DNA from: CADEEL01 sp050246475
Lineage (GTDB): Bacteria; Pseudomonadota; Alphaproteobacteria; Caulobacterales; Aquidulcibacteraceae
Assembly: GCA_050246475.1 (NCBI GenBank)
Contig: JBFWVZ010000001.1
Span: 248,001-312,000 of the forward strand
DNA length: 64,000 bases
Direction of reading: 5' to 3'
In this document: positions 39,138-48,208 of the stretch, piece by piece
How the letters are laid out: each line of letters begins with the position of its first letter
Numbering within the stretch: position 1 is the first letter of the stretch
Made by a program: the position numbers and the translations under genes
The notes under the pieces: model-generated
Databases searched by the model: none
Told to the model about the DNA's origin: nothing
Seen by the model: only the letters and a program-made list of their open reading frames with translations

Positions 39138-40064
39138 TTAGTCTAGCCCAACCAGCGCCTTGGCGAAGGCGGTTGCGTCGAAATCCTGCAGATCGTCGGC
39201 GCTTTCGCCCACACCCACATAGAAGATGGGGATGGCGTGGCGCTCGGCGATGGCGATCAGCACGCCGCCCTTGGCCGTACCGTCGAGCTTGGTGAGCGCG
39301 ATCCCGGACAAGTCGATGGCGGAGCGGAAGGCCTCCATCTGCGAGAGCGCGTTCTGCCCCACCGTGGCATCGAGAACCAAGAGCACCTCATGAGGCGCAT
39401 CGTCGTCCAGCTTGCGGATGACGCGCACGATCTTGGGCAGCTCGGCCATCAACTCCGCCTTAGTCTGCAAGCGCCCGGCGGTGTCGATGAGCACGACATC
39501 GGCATTGGTATCGCGCGCGCGCGCCACGGCGTCATAGGCGACACCCGCGGAATCGGCGCCCGCGCCCTTCGTCACGAAATCGGCGCCGGCGCGCTCGGCC
39601 CAGACCTGAAGCTGCTCGATCGCCGCGGCGCGAAAGGTGTCAGCGGCGCCCAAGACGACTTTCCTGCCGGCTTTGGTCAGGCGCGCTGCCAGTTTGCCGA
39701 TGGTCGTCGTTTTGCCGGAGCCGTTGACGCCGACGACGAGCACGATGCGCGGCTTCGGCGGGCCTTTGAGATCGAGGCGCTTCTCGCGCGGCTTCAAGAT
39801 GCGCGCGACTTCGGCGGCGAGCGCGGTCTTCACTTCCTCGTCGCTTACATCACGATCGAAGCGGCCTTCAGCGACGCCGGCAACAATGCGCGCGGCGGCG
39901 CCCGGGCCCATGTCGGAGCGGATGAGGGTTTCTTCGAGTTCGTCGAGCGCGGCCTGATCGAGCTTCTTCTTGCCAAAGGTCAGCGAGTCGGCGAGGCGCG
40001 CGGAGCTCTTCCGGAGGCCGTCCGTCAGGCGGCCGAACCAGCCGCCGCTCTGGTTCTGGCTCAT
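39138..40064 (-). CDS. ftsY: Signal recognition particle receptor FtsY
   Basis: 308 residues. It docks the ribosome-SRP complex at the membrane. The G-domain motifs are GVNGSGKTTTIGKL (G1), DTAGRLQ (G3) and TKLDGTAKGG (G4). The N terminus is short and basic (about 35 residues before the NG domain) and lacks the long acidic A domain of E. coli FtsY, as in many alphaproteobacteria. Its start overlaps the mtaB stop (ATGA). Confidence 0.97.
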   Translation of the reverse strand: MSQNQSGGWFGRLTDGLRKSSARLADSLTFGKKKLDQAALDELEETLIRSDMGPGAAARIVAGVAEGRFDRDVSDEEVKTALAAEVARILKPREKRLDLKGPPKPRIVLVVGVNGSGKTTTIGKLAARLTKAGRKVVLGAADTFRAAAIEQLQVWAERAGADFVTKGAGADSAGVAYDAVARARDTNADVVLIDTAGRLQTKAELMAELPKIVRVIRKLDDDAPHEVLLVLDATVGQNALSQMEAFRSAIDLSGIALTKLDGTAKGGVLIAIAERHAIPIFYVGVGESADDLQDFDATAFAKALVGLD

Positions 40065-41305
40065 GCGGCGACGCCCATGAGTTCACCGTCCTCGTGACGC
40101 GTGAAGCGCAGGCGCACGTGGGCGCCGGTGAGGTTGGCGGCGCGCACCGCCGTGAAATCCGGCAGACGGGCGAAGTTCTCGCGCTCGATCAACGCCTCGG
40201 CGCTTCGGCCCACCCAGCGATCCAGATGGCGCGCGAGCGCTTCGGCGCCCTTGGCGCGCAGGCGCGCGGCGCGCTCCTTGATCAGCGGCTTGGCCAGCTG
40301 GGGCATTTTCGCCGCCGGCGTCATCGGACGCGGCGAATAGGGGAAGACGTGGAGGAAAGAGAGCTGTGCCTCGTCCACCAGGGAGAGCGAGTCCGCGAAG
40401 TGCGCTTCCGTTTCGGTCGGGAAGCCGGCGATCAAGTCGGCGCCCAGCGCGATCTCGGGGCGCGCGGCCTTGAGTTGGCGCGCAAGCTCGATCGCGTCTG
40501 CGCGGGCGTGGCGGCGCTTCATGCGCTTCAGGATGAGATCGGCGCCGTGCTGGAGCGAAAGATGCAGGTGCGGCGCGACTCGCTCTTCCTCCGTACAGAG
40601 ACGAAAGAGCGTCTCGTCCATCTCGATGGCGTCGAGTGAGGAGAGGCGCAGACGCTTCAGATCGGGCACGAACTTGAGGATGCGGGAAACGAGGTTGCCG
40701 AGCGTTGGCTGGCCGGGCAGGTCTCCGCCCCATGACGTGAGATCGACACCTGTTAGCACGATTTCGGGGCAGCCCTTCTCAACGAGTGTTTGGATTTCGG
40801 CGATCACATCGCCCGCAGGCGCGGAGCGCGCGTTTCCTCTGCCATAGGGGATGACGCAAAAGGTGCAGCGGTGATCGCAGCCGTTTTGCACCTGCACGTA
40901 AGCGCGGGTGCGGGAGGAAACGCCGCCGACCAGATGCGGGGCCATCTCGCGCACGGCCATGATGTCGGCGACGCGGACGCGCGCGCCCGTTTCGGCGAAG
41001 GCGGCGGGCGTCAGCTTTTCGGCGTTGCCGAGCACGCGATCCACTTCCGGCATCGCTTCGAACATGGCGGGATCGATCTGCGCGGCGCAGCCGGTGACGA
41101 TGATCTTCGCTTCGGGGTGCGCGCGGCGCGCCTTGCGGATTTCCTGGCGGGCCTGGCGCACGGCCTCGCCCGTCACAGCGCAGGTGTTCACGATGACCGC
41201 ATCTTCAAGGCCTGCTTCGCCCGCGGCGGCGCGCATAGCGTCGCTCTCGGCTGCGTTCAGGCGGCAGCCGAGCGTGACGATCTCCACGGAATGCGGGGAA
41301 GCCAT
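40061..41305 (-). CDS. mtaB: tRNA t6A37 methylthiotransferase MtaB
   Basis: 414 residues. A radical SAM enzyme that methylthiolates t6A37 in tRNAs. Auxiliary-cluster cysteines are at 14, 42 and 73, the radical SAM motif CDHRCTFC has cysteines at 143, 147 and 150, and a TRAM-like tail is at the C terminus (about 350-414). Start ATG at 41305 gives MASPHSVEIVTLGC; a longer upstream frame runs through rplS and is rejected. It is 38 bases after rplS and overlaps ftsY by four. Confidence 0.95.
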   Translation of the reverse strand: MASPHSVEIVTLGCRLNAAESDAMRAAAGEAGLEDAVIVNTCAVTGEAVRQARQEIRKARRAHPEAKIIVTGCAAQIDPAMFEAMPEVDRVLGNAEKLTPAAFAETGARVRVADIMAVREMAPHLVGGVSSRTRAYVQVQNGCDHRCTFCVIPYGRGNARSAPAGDVIAEIQTLVEKGCPEIVLTGVDLTSWGGDLPGQPTLGNLVSRILKFVPDLKRLRLSSLDAIEMDETLFRLCTEEERVAPHLHLSLQHGADLILKRMKRRHARADAIELARQLKAARPEIALGADLIAGFPTETEAHFADSLSLVDEAQLSFLHVFPYSPRPMTPAAKMPQLAKPLIKERAARLRAKGAEALARHLDRWVGRSAEALIERENFARLPDFTAVRAANLTGAHVRLRFTRHEDGELMGVAA

Positions 41306-41343
41306 GGATGGGCAGGTGCGCGCGAGGGCCGCGCGCGTCAAGC

Positions 41344-41730
41344 TCAGGCTTCGGCTTCGACGTCCTGCTCGCGGGCGCGGGCGCGCTCGGCGATGCGGGC
41401 CGATTTGCCGCGGCGGTCGCGCAGATAATAGAGCTTCGCACGGCGGACCTTGCCGCGGCGCACAACCTCGATGGAATCGACCGTCGGCGAGTGCAGCGGG
41501 AAGACGCGCTCCACGCCCTCGCCGAAGCTGATTTTGCGGACGGTGAAATTGGCGTTCAAGCGATCGCCGCCCGAACGGGCGATGCAGACGCCTTCGTAAG
41601 CCTGGACGCGCTCGCGCTCGCCTTCCTTGATCTTGACGTTGACCTTCACCGTATCGCCGGGCCCGAAGACCGGGATCTTCTTGGCGAGGCGGGCGATTTC
41701 TTCTTTTTCGAGGGTCTGGATCAGGTTCAT
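41344..41730 (-). CDS. rplS: 50S ribosomal protein L19
   Basis: 128 residues. It begins MNLIQTLEKEEIARL and has the core VKVNVKIKEGERERVQAYEG and RRGKVRRAKLYYLRDRRGKSARI. L19 sits at the 30S-50S interface. A short C-terminal extension beyond the usual ~115 residues is rich in Ala/Glu. It follows trmD by 96 bases, with a CGGCCTCAGGCCG palindrome in the gap. Confidence 0.98.
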   Translation of the reverse strand: MNLIQTLEKEEIARLAKKIPVFGPGDTVKVNVKIKEGERERVQAYEGVCIARSGGDRLNANFTVRKISFGEGVERVFPLHSPTVDSIEVVRRGKVRRAKLYYLRDRRGKSARIAERARAREQDVEAEA

Positions 41731-41826
41731 CGAAGCACGCTGACGCGACGGCCTGAGGCCGCGCGATTCCTGGGAAACGCGGGAAAGCGGGGCGTATAGG
41801 CGAAACGACCGGCGCTGTCGATGGCT

Positions 41827-42504
41827 CTAAGCGGGGTTTTTGGGGTCCCGGCGAGCCTTCGTCAGCCGTTCGCGCTCGGCTCTGCGCCAGGCATCGATCT
41901 TCGCATGGTCCCCGGAGAGGAGAACGTCCGGGATGGCGCGGCCCTCCCACTCGCGGGGCCGGGTGTAGTGGGGGTGCTCCACGAGGCCGTCCGCGAAAGT
42001 TTCTTCGCTGAGCGAGGCTTCATTGCCGAGCACACCTGGGATCAGGCGCACGCAGGCTTCGATGAGGACGAGCGCGGCGGCTTCGCCGCCCGCGAGCACC
42101 GCTTCGCCCACCGCAATCTCGCGCATCGCGCGCGCTTCGATGACGCGCTCGTCGAGCCCTTCGAAGCGGCCGCAGAAGAGAATGAGGCCCGGGCCTCTCG
42201 CCCAATCCTGCGCCATCGCCTGCGTCAGCTGCTCGCCGCGCGGGGAGAGGCAGAGGATAGGGCGTTCGTTTCTCTCGACGCCATCGATTGCGGCGGCGGC
42301 GACATCCGCGCGAATGACCATGCCGGCGCCGCCGCCGGCGGGGGTGTCGTCCACTTGTTTGTGGGGCCCAACGCCAAAGGCGCGCAGATCGATCGTCTCC
42401 AACGACCACAAGCCTTCTTCGCGCGCACGGCCGATCACGGAGAGGGCGAGCGTGGCGGGAAACGCTTCGGGAAAGAGTGTGACGATGGAGGCGGCGAAGG
42501 TCAT
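41827..42504 (-). CDS. trmD: tRNA (guanine-N1)-methyltransferase TrmD
   Basis: 225 residues, a SPOUT-class enzyme that makes m1G37 in tRNAs and prevents frameshifts. The knot region reads VDDTPAGGGAGMVIRADV, with ILFCGRFEGLDERVIE and the C-terminal EGRAIPDVLLSGDH. It overlaps rimM by four bases (ATGA). Confidence 0.97.
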   Translation of the reverse strand: MTFAASIVTLFPEAFPATLALSVIGRAREEGLWSLETIDLRAFGVGPHKQVDDTPAGGGAGMVIRADVAAAAIDGVERNERPILCLSPRGEQLTQAMAQDWARGPGLILFCGRFEGLDERVIEARAMREIAVGEAVLAGGEAAALVLIEACVRLIPGVLGNEASLSEETFADGLVEHPHYTRPREWEGRAIPDVLLSGDHAKIDAWRRAERERLTKARRDPKNPA

Positions 42505-43019
42505 GGCGCTTCGTCGCCTTCGATCACTTCCGGCGGATCGGCGACGAGGCGGCGTGCTTTCAGATCGATCTCCGGGATCGCGTCCTTGGTGAACGGGAGA
42601 AAGAAGCGTGCGCCGTTCTCCGCCTTCACCTCGATCACGTCGCCGGCGCCGAAATTCTCAACGGCGATCACGTCGCCCAGCGGCTCGCCCGATTTGCTTA
42701 GCACCGCGCAGCCGATGAGATCGACGACGTAGAATTCGTCTTCCTCTTCCTTGGGCAAGCGCCCGCGCGGCACGTGCAGCGGCGTGTTGCGAAGCGCTTC
42801 GGCCTCCTCACGCGTTTTCACCTCTTCGGCGCGGAGCGCAATCGAACCTTTGATTGCGCGCCAGCTCTTCGGCGTCAGCACCGTCTTGCCGTTCGCATCC
42901 AGCAAAGGCCCGTAGGCGGCGATGCTTTCGGGATCCGCGGTGAAGCTCTTCACGCGCACTTCGCCTTGGACGCCGAAGGCGCCCTCGATTGCGCCGACCA
43001 GAACCAGATCGCCGCTCAC
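42501..43019 (-). CDS. rimM: Ribosome maturation factor RimM
   Basis: 172 residues. N-terminal RimM domain (VLVGAIEGAFGVQGEVRVKSF) and C-terminal PRC-barrel (EDEFYVVDLIGCAV). It assists 30S assembly. The start is GTG at 43019, overlapping the stop of the serine hydrolase gene (GTGA). Between it and rpsP lies that hydrolase, so the usual rpsP-rimM adjacency is broken. Confidence 0.97.
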   Translation of the reverse strand: MSGDLVLVGAIEGAFGVQGEVRVKSFTADPESIAAYGPLLDANGKTVLTPKSWRAIKGSIALRAEEVKTREEAEALRNTPLHVPRGRLPKEEEDEFYVVDLIGCAVLSKSGEPLGDVIAVENFGAGDVIEVKAENGARFFLPFTKDAIPEIDLKARRLVADPPEVIEGDEAP

Positions 43020-44203
43020 GCTTCCATCGCGAGATCGTAGAGCGTCTGCATCGCGCGCTCTTCGGCGCGGGAGAAGCCGGATCGGGCGCCCGGGGCGCGC
43101 GCCTCGTCGGGTGGGCCGCCGTTCATCAGGAACGCAAAGCCGCGTCCGGCGGCGGGATCGACGAAAAGGCCGCCGCGCAATCCATAGGCGTCGCCCGAAT
43201 GGCCGATCAGCACGCGCTCTTGGTGTTCGATCGGGGAGACGTCGCTAGGCTCGATAATCTGCAAACCGAGACCGTAGCTTGTCCAGAAATTGTTCTTGGT
43301 GTCGCCGTTCGTTCCATCGCTTGCCCAAACAGGGGCGCGCATCTGGCGGAAGGTGGTTGCCGAAACGAGCGGCGCACCTTCGCGGTTCAGCATCAGGCCG
43401 ATGCGGGCGAGATCCAACGCGCTCGCGCGTAGGCCGCCTTGCGGAGAAAAGAGCGTGCCGTTCTCGCCGATGACGTAAGATGCGAGATCGCGGTTCTCGG
43501 GATTGAGGAAGACTGGCGCGTGATCGGTGGGGAGCGGGTAGTCCGCGGAGACTTCCCAAATCCCACGCTCATCGCTCAACCAAATGGGCGCCCCGCGCGC
43601 GATGAAGGCGCGCGGGCTGCCGGACCAGTTGAAGCCGCTGTCGAGGCCCAAAGGCGCCAAGACAAGATCGTGGGCCAGCTGATCGAAGCGCCGGTTGCTC
43701 ACGCGCTCGGCAATCGTGGCCAAGACGCCAAACGCAAGATTGCAGTACGTGAAGTAGGCGCCGGGCGGATGGTCACTCGCCCAATGCGCGCCGCCTTCCC
43801 AATGCGCGGCGTTCGGCACGAAGAAATCCGCCGTGCGTTCGCCCAGATGCGCCCAATAGATTGCGCCGTCGCGCATCGAGGATGTGTGCGACAGCAAGTG
43901 GCGCACACGGATCGGTGCATCGGGGAAAGCGGGGTTGCGCGCCCACTCCCCCAAATGCCGCGCGATGTCGTCATCGAGCGAAAGCAAATTCGCCTCGGCG
44001 AGACGATGCACGACCAGCGCAGTCGCGATCTTCGAGATCGAGGCGACGCGCATCGGCGAATCCGCGCGGAGGGAACGATGCGCGTTGAGATCGGCATAGC
44101 CGACGGCGCCTGAACTCTCGATGCGGTTTCCGCGCATGAGCGCCCAGGCGCAGCCGGGCAACGCTTGGCGCGGATCGCCGTCTCCGGCGATCAACGCGCT
44201 CAA
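43016..44203 (-). CDS. Beta-lactamase-family serine hydrolase
   Basis: 395 residues of the class C beta-lactamase/esterase fold. The nucleophile motif S55-I-S-K58 and the Tyr-x-Asn motif (YCN in TYCNLAFG, about residue 153) are present; the C-terminal motif is HSGDAYG. No signal peptide is obvious, so it may be cytosolic. The start is uncertain: TTG at 44203 is used, lacking a clear ribosome site, but only 26 bases after the rpsP stop, so translation may be coupled to it. The substrate is unknown. Confidence 0.87.
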   Translation of the reverse strand: MSALIAGDGDPRQALPGCAWALMRGNRIESSGAVGYADLNAHRSLRADSPMRVASISKIATALVVHRLAEANLLSLDDDIARHLGEWARNPAFPDAPIRVRHLLSHTSSMRDGAIYWAHLGERTADFFVPNAAHWEGGAHWASDHPPGAYFTYCNLAFGVLATIAERVSNRRFDQLAHDLVLAPLGLDSGFNWSGSPRAFIARGAPIWLSDERGIWEVSADYPLPTDHAPVFLNPENRDLASYVIGENGTLFSPQGGLRASALDLARIGLMLNREGAPLVSATTFRQMRAPVWASDGTNGDTKNNFWTSYGLGLQIIEPSDVSPIEHQERVLIGHSGDAYGLRGGLFVDPAAGRGFAFLMNGGPPDEARAPGARSGFSRAEERAMQTLYDLAMEA

Positions 44204-44229
44204 GCGCGCATTGAGCGTCGCGCTCAGGA

Positions 44230-44601
44230 TCAGGCCTCGGCTTGGGCCTCGGCGGCAGGCGCTTCAACTGGCGCTGGATTGTCGCGCGCGGCGCGTTCTT
44301 GCGCCTTCTTCTTCGGCTGCATCTTTTGGGGATTGCTGCGCGCGTCGCGCTTGGCGAGGCCGGCTTTATCCAGGAAGCGCGCGACGCGGTCGGTCGGCTG
44401 GGCGCCCTTCTTCAGCCATTCCTGCACGCGCTCCGTCTTCAACATGACGCGCTTTTCGTCATCGGCGCCCAAGCGCGGATCGTAGGAGCCCACCTTCTCG
44501 ATGAACTTGCCGTCGCGCGGGCTGCGGCTGTCGGACACGACGATGAAGTAATAGGGCTTCTTCTTGGCGCCGCCGCGGGCCAAACGGATTTTCAGGGACA
44601 T
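44230..44601 (-). CDS. rpsP: 30S ribosomal protein S16
   Basis: 123 residues. It begins MSLKIRLARGGAKKKPYYFIVVSD and has the core SPRDGKFIEKVGSYDPRL. The last ~40 residues form an Ala/Lys/Pro-rich extension (KKKAQERAARDNPAPVEAP...), longer than the ~85-residue E. coli protein. It follows ffh by 39 bases and starts the rpsP-hydrolase-rimM-trmD-rplS run. Confidence 0.98.
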   Translation of the reverse strand: MSLKIRLARGGAKKKPYYFIVVSDSRSPRDGKFIEKVGSYDPRLGADDEKRVMLKTERVQEWLKKGAQPTDRVARFLDKAGLAKRDARSNPQKMQPKKKAQERAARDNPAPVEAPAAEAQAEA

Positions 44602-44640
44602 TCTCTCTTCTCCTTGGATTCGGTTTCGTCTTTATGCGGA

Positions 44641-46083
44641 TCAATTCTTCTTGTCGGAGCCGGGCAGGCCCGGCAGGGCGCCCGGCAAGCCGGGCATCGC
44701 AGCGCCCAGGCCGGGCAGGCGCTGCTTCAACGCTTCCGGATTCTGCGGAATCTTGCCGCCGCCGAACGCGGCGGGCATGCGGCCTTTGCCCATCTGCTTG
44801 GCCATGTCGCTCATGCCGCGGTGCATCTTCACGAGCTTGTTGATCTCGGAGACTTCGACGCCGGCGCCCTTCGCAATGCGCTTCCTGCGCGAGCCGTTCA
44901 AGAGATCAGGCTTGGCGCGCTCGGCCTTGGTCATGGAGCGGATGATCGCGATCTGGCGGGCGATCTGCTTATCGTCGAGCGAGGCTTCGTTGATCTGGCC
45001 TTTGAGCTTCTGGACGCCGGGCAGCATGCCCATGACGCCCTTCAGACCGCCGATGGCGATGAGCTGCTGCAGCTGCTTCTCCAGATCGTCGAAATCGAAC
45101 TTTCCCTTGGCCAGCTTCTTGGCGAGCTTCTCGGCGTCCTCGCGCTCGATCTGCTCGGCCGCCTTTTCGACGAGGGTGACGATGTCGCCTTGCCCAAGGA
45201 TGCGCCCGGCCACGCGACGCGCATCGAACGGTTCAAGCCCATCGGGCTTCTCCGAGACGCCAAGAAATTTGATCGGCAGGCCGGTCACGGCGCGCATGGA
45301 GAGCGCCGCGCCGCCGCGCCCATCGCCGTCGGCGCGCGTCAGCACCAGGCCGGTCAAGGGGAGGCGCTCATGGAAGCGTTTGGCAGTTTCGACGGCGTCC
45401 TGACCGGTAAGCGAATCCGCGACGAGGAGAATCTCTGCCGGCGTGGCGATCGCCGCTATCTCGGCGGCCTCGCGCATCATCTCTTCATCGAGCGTGGTGC
45501 GCCCGGCGGTGTCGAGGATCACCACGTCATGGCCGCCCAGGCGCGCGGCGTTCAATGCGCGTTTGGCAATGTCGGCAGGCGTTTGACCCGCAACGATGGG
45601 GAGCACATCGACTTCGATGGCTTTGCCGAGCGTCGCCAATTGCTCCATCGCGGCGGGGCGGCGCACGTCCAACGACGCCAGCAAAGCACGCGTGCGCTCC
45701 TTCTTGAGGCGCAAGCCGAGCTTGGCCGTGGTTGTCGTTTTGCCCGAGCCCTGCAGGCCCGCCATCATGACGACGTTCGGCGGCTCGCCCAACGTGCGAA
45801 GGCCTTCGGGCGGCCCGTCGCCGCCCAGCATCTCGACCATCGCGTCATAGACGATCTTCACGATCTGCTGGCCGGGCTTCACCGAGCGGATGACTGCTTC
45901 GCCGACCGCCTCGTCCTTCACCTTGGCGATGAAATCCTTCACCACCGGCAGCGCGACATCGGCCTCCAGAAGCGCGACGCGGATTTCGCGCAGGCCCGTC
46001 TCGACGTCGGCAGCCGTGAGCGCGCCCCGGCCGGTCAGCCGGTCGAACACCCCCGTCAAACGATCTGTCAGCGCGTCGAACAT
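44641..46083 (-). CDS. ffh: Signal recognition particle protein Ffh
   Basis: 480 residues. The GTPase core has GLQGSGKTTTTAKLG (about residue 107), DTAGRTTLDEEMM and TRADGDGRGG. The methionine-rich M domain is at the C terminus (MGMLPGVQKLKGQ... KMHRGMSDMAKQMGKGRM), which binds signal sequences and SRP RNA. It heads the downstream translation cluster. No SRP RNA gene is recognised in the window. The 5' leader carries a strong hairpin. Confidence 0.98.
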   Translation of the reverse strand: MFDALTDRLTGVFDRLTGRGALTAADVETGLREIRVALLEADVALPVVKDFIAKVKDEAVGEAVIRSVKPGQQIVKIVYDAMVEMLGGDGPPEGLRTLGEPPNVVMMAGLQGSGKTTTTAKLGLRLKKERTRALLASLDVRRPAAMEQLATLGKAIEVDVLPIVAGQTPADIAKRALNAARLGGHDVVILDTAGRTTLDEEMMREAAEIAAIATPAEILLVADSLTGQDAVETAKRFHERLPLTGLVLTRADGDGRGGAALSMRAVTGLPIKFLGVSEKPDGLEPFDARRVAGRILGQGDIVTLVEKAAEQIEREDAEKLAKKLAKGKFDFDDLEKQLQQLIAIGGLKGVMGMLPGVQKLKGQINEASLDDKQIARQIAIIRSMTKAERAKPDLLNGSRRKRIAKGAGVEVSEINKLVKMHRGMSDMAKQMGKGRMPAAFGGGKIPQNPEALKQRLPGLGAAMPGLPGALPGLPGSDKKN

Positions 46084-46110
46084 TCTCTCTCCTTCGGCCC
46101 CAACGCATTT

Positions 46111-46142
46111 CGCCCCGCCGGACGATCACGTCGGGCGGGGCG
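46111..46142. other. Strong hairpin in the ffh leader
   Basis: CGCCCCGCC and GGCGGGGCG pair perfectly over nine bases; a G-G mismatch and an inner 4-base stem GACG/CGTC with an ATCA loop follow. It lies 27 bases before the ffh ATG on the minus strand, with no T-tract on either side. It may shape the ffh leader or be a chromosomal palindrome. Confidence 0.55.
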
Positions 46143-46326
46143 CCTCGCCAGCCTCAAGGTTTCGGTAAGAAACGGGCCGGTCAAAGCACGCGTCGAAAAG
46201 CGCGAATGGCGGCTCCTTAGCGAAAGAAAGTCCCCCGGGCAATCCGAAGCGGCCGCTCCATTAAGTCCGGGGCAAGCGGGCGCTGGTTAAATGGGGGCCT
46301 CGCTCGCAGGGCGGGAGGGGCGCGTT

Positions 46327-48135
46327 ATGAGCCAGTGGCGGCTGGACTATTCATTGCTGGAGGCTTCCGCGAAAGGGCGCCAAGCCAGCGTGCGGCTGCG
46401 CGCCACGCACAACGCGGTGACCGCGCTCGGCGCGGGGCTGATCCTTGGAAATCTCTGGGTCGCGGCGCTCTGGTACGCGGCGGGCATGAGCGCGATCATT
46501 TTCGACGTTCGCATGGGGCAGCGTTTCCTCACGGCCACGCCTGAGCAACGTCGCGCCCGGGGCGCATGCTTCTTCGGCTCGTCGATCTTCTCGGCATCTC
46601 TCTATTCGTCGATGGCGCTTGCGCTGGCGATCTTCGGCGGCGTCGAAGGCCGGCTCGCGGCCGCGTTCATGACGATGAGCACGTTCATTGGCCTCATGAC
46701 GCATCTCGCCGAAACCTCTGCGCTTATGCTGGTGATGGCGGCGCCGTCGGCGATCGTGCTTACCTCCGTGCCGCTCTTGCCCGGCATCGAAACCGCGAAC
46801 CATCCAGCGCTCGCGACGATTGGGCTTCTGCTTATCTTCGGGACGTTCGTCTCCTACCTTTTGCGCTCGGGCGCCAATACGGTGGCGATGATCAAGCGCT
46901 TGAAGGATGCGCACGCGGAATCGGAGGTTCGGCGTGAAGAGGCGGAAACGCGCCGCAAGGAAGCTGAAGCGGCGGACCGCGCGAAATCCGAATTCCTGGC
47001 GAACATGAGCCATGAGCTCCGCACGCCGCTCAACGCGGTCATCGGTTATGCGGAAATTCTGCAAGAGGATCTCGACGCCACCGGCGACGCGCGCATGGCG
47101 GGCGATGCACTGCGCATCCAGACGCAAGGGCGCCATCTGCTCGGGCTCATCGACAATGTGCTCGATCTCTCGAACATCGATTCCGGCCGCATGGCGCTCG
47201 ATCTCGCGGAGGCGGACATCGCCGCGCTGGTGCGCGCCGCGGCAGAGAAGCATCGCGCGGCGCTGACGGCCAAGAACGTCGCGCTCACGATCCAGATCAA
47301 TCCATCGATCGGCGTTGCGCGCACCGATTCCGCGAAACTCAAGCAATGCCTCGATCATCTCTTGGAAAACGCGGCCAAGTTCACGCATCAAGGCAACGTG
47401 ACGGTGAGCGTCGATCGCCGCCGTGAGGGCGCGCGCACCAGGCTCGTGATCGCGGTTGCCGACACCGGCATCGGCATGAGCGCCGATGTGGTGGCAGCAC
47501 TTTTCCGTGCGTTCGGGCAGGGCGACAGCTCCGCCACGCGCAAATTCGGCGGCCTGGGGCTTGGGCTCGCGGTCACGCGCAAGATGCTGGCGCTCATCGG
47601 GGGGGACATCTCCGCGACTTCGACGGCGGGTGAGGGCTCCACCTTCATCATTTCGCTGCCGCTCGATGTGGAGCCCGACACGCTCGACCACGCGGAAGAA
47701 AAAGGCCCGTGCGACGTGCTGGTGATCGATGACGATCCGGCCGCGCGTGAGCTTGTGCGGCGCGCGGGCGCGCGCGTTTCGCTCACCGTCTATGGCGCGA
47801 CGCGGGGCGCGGAAGGGTTGGCGCGCGCTCTTTCAGCGGCGCCCAGCGTCATCGTGCTCGATATCGGCTTGCCGGACATGGACGGGTGGACCGTGCTGCG
47901 GCGGCTTCGGGAAACGCCGGCGCATCAGCACACGCCTGTTATCGTGCTTACGGCCATCGCGGAGCGCGCGCAGGCGATGGAGGCTGGCGCCGCGTTCTAC
48001 TTGAAGAAGCCCGCTGAGCGCGACGAACTCATCGCGGCGCTGGCGCGGTTCGCGCGGCCGCGCGCGGAAGCCCCTTATGCCAACCGCCGGAGCGACAGCG
48101 GCGCCGCGCCGGCGCCTCAGACCGGACGGCGCTGA
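46327..48135 (+). CDS. Hybrid sensor histidine kinase with C-terminal receiver
   Basis: 602 residues. Six hydrophobic segments (about residues 30-180) form a membrane sensor, followed by a coiled coil rich in Glu/Arg/Ala (190-220). The HisKA domain has the phospho-acceptor His229 in MSHELRTPLN. ATP-binding motifs are N348 and DTGIG (379-383), GGLGLGLAV near 408. A receiver domain follows with acidic DDD (468-470), phospho-acceptor Asp512 and a Lys in YLKKP. GGGAGGGG precedes the ATG at 46327. No response regulator gene is adjacent. The signal is unknown. Confidence 0.92.
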   Translation: MSQWRLDYSLLEASAKGRQASVRLRATHNAVTALGAGLILGNLWVAALWYAAGMSAIIFDVRMGQRFLTATPEQRRARGACFFGSSIFSASLYSSMALALAIFGGVEGRLAAAFMTMSTFIGLMTHLAETSALMLVMAAPSAIVLTSVPLLPGIETANHPALATIGLLLIFGTFVSYLLRSGANTVAMIKRLKDAHAESEVRREEAETRRKEAEAADRAKSEFLANMSHELRTPLNAVIGYAEILQEDLDATGDARMAGDALRIQTQGRHLLGLIDNVLDLSNIDSGRMALDLAEADIAALVRAAAEKHRAALTAKNVALTIQINPSIGVARTDSAKLKQCLDHLLENAAKFTHQGNVTVSVDRRREGARTRLVIAVADTGIGMSADVVAALFRAFGQGDSSATRKFGGLGLGLAVTRKMLALIGGDISATSTAGEGSTFIISLPLDVEPDTLDHAEEKGPCDVLVIDDDPAARELVRRAGARVSLTVYGATRGAEGLARALSAAPSVIVLDIGLPDMDGWTVLRRLRETPAHQHTPVIVLTAIAERAQAMEAGAAFYLKKPAERDELIAALARFARPRAEAPYANRRSDSGAAPAPQTGRR

Positions 48136-48193
48136 CCCGCGCCGGCGACGAGCTGCTTGCGCAAGGGCGTGTCGATACTAGATCGGTCTTGGG

Positions 48194-48208
48194 ATAGACT
48201 GAATCTAT
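48194..48208 (+). promoter_or_regulatory. OxyR/LysR-type operator overlapping the oxyR start
   Basis: ATAG-N7-CTAT (arms ATAGA and TCTAT, palindromic), matching the OxyR half-site consensus ATAG-N7-CTAT. The right arm overlaps the oxyR ATG (48207). A weaker partner ATAC-N7-GTCT sits upstream, at 4-base spacing. Suggests autoregulation; motif seen, binding inferred. Confidence 0.55.
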
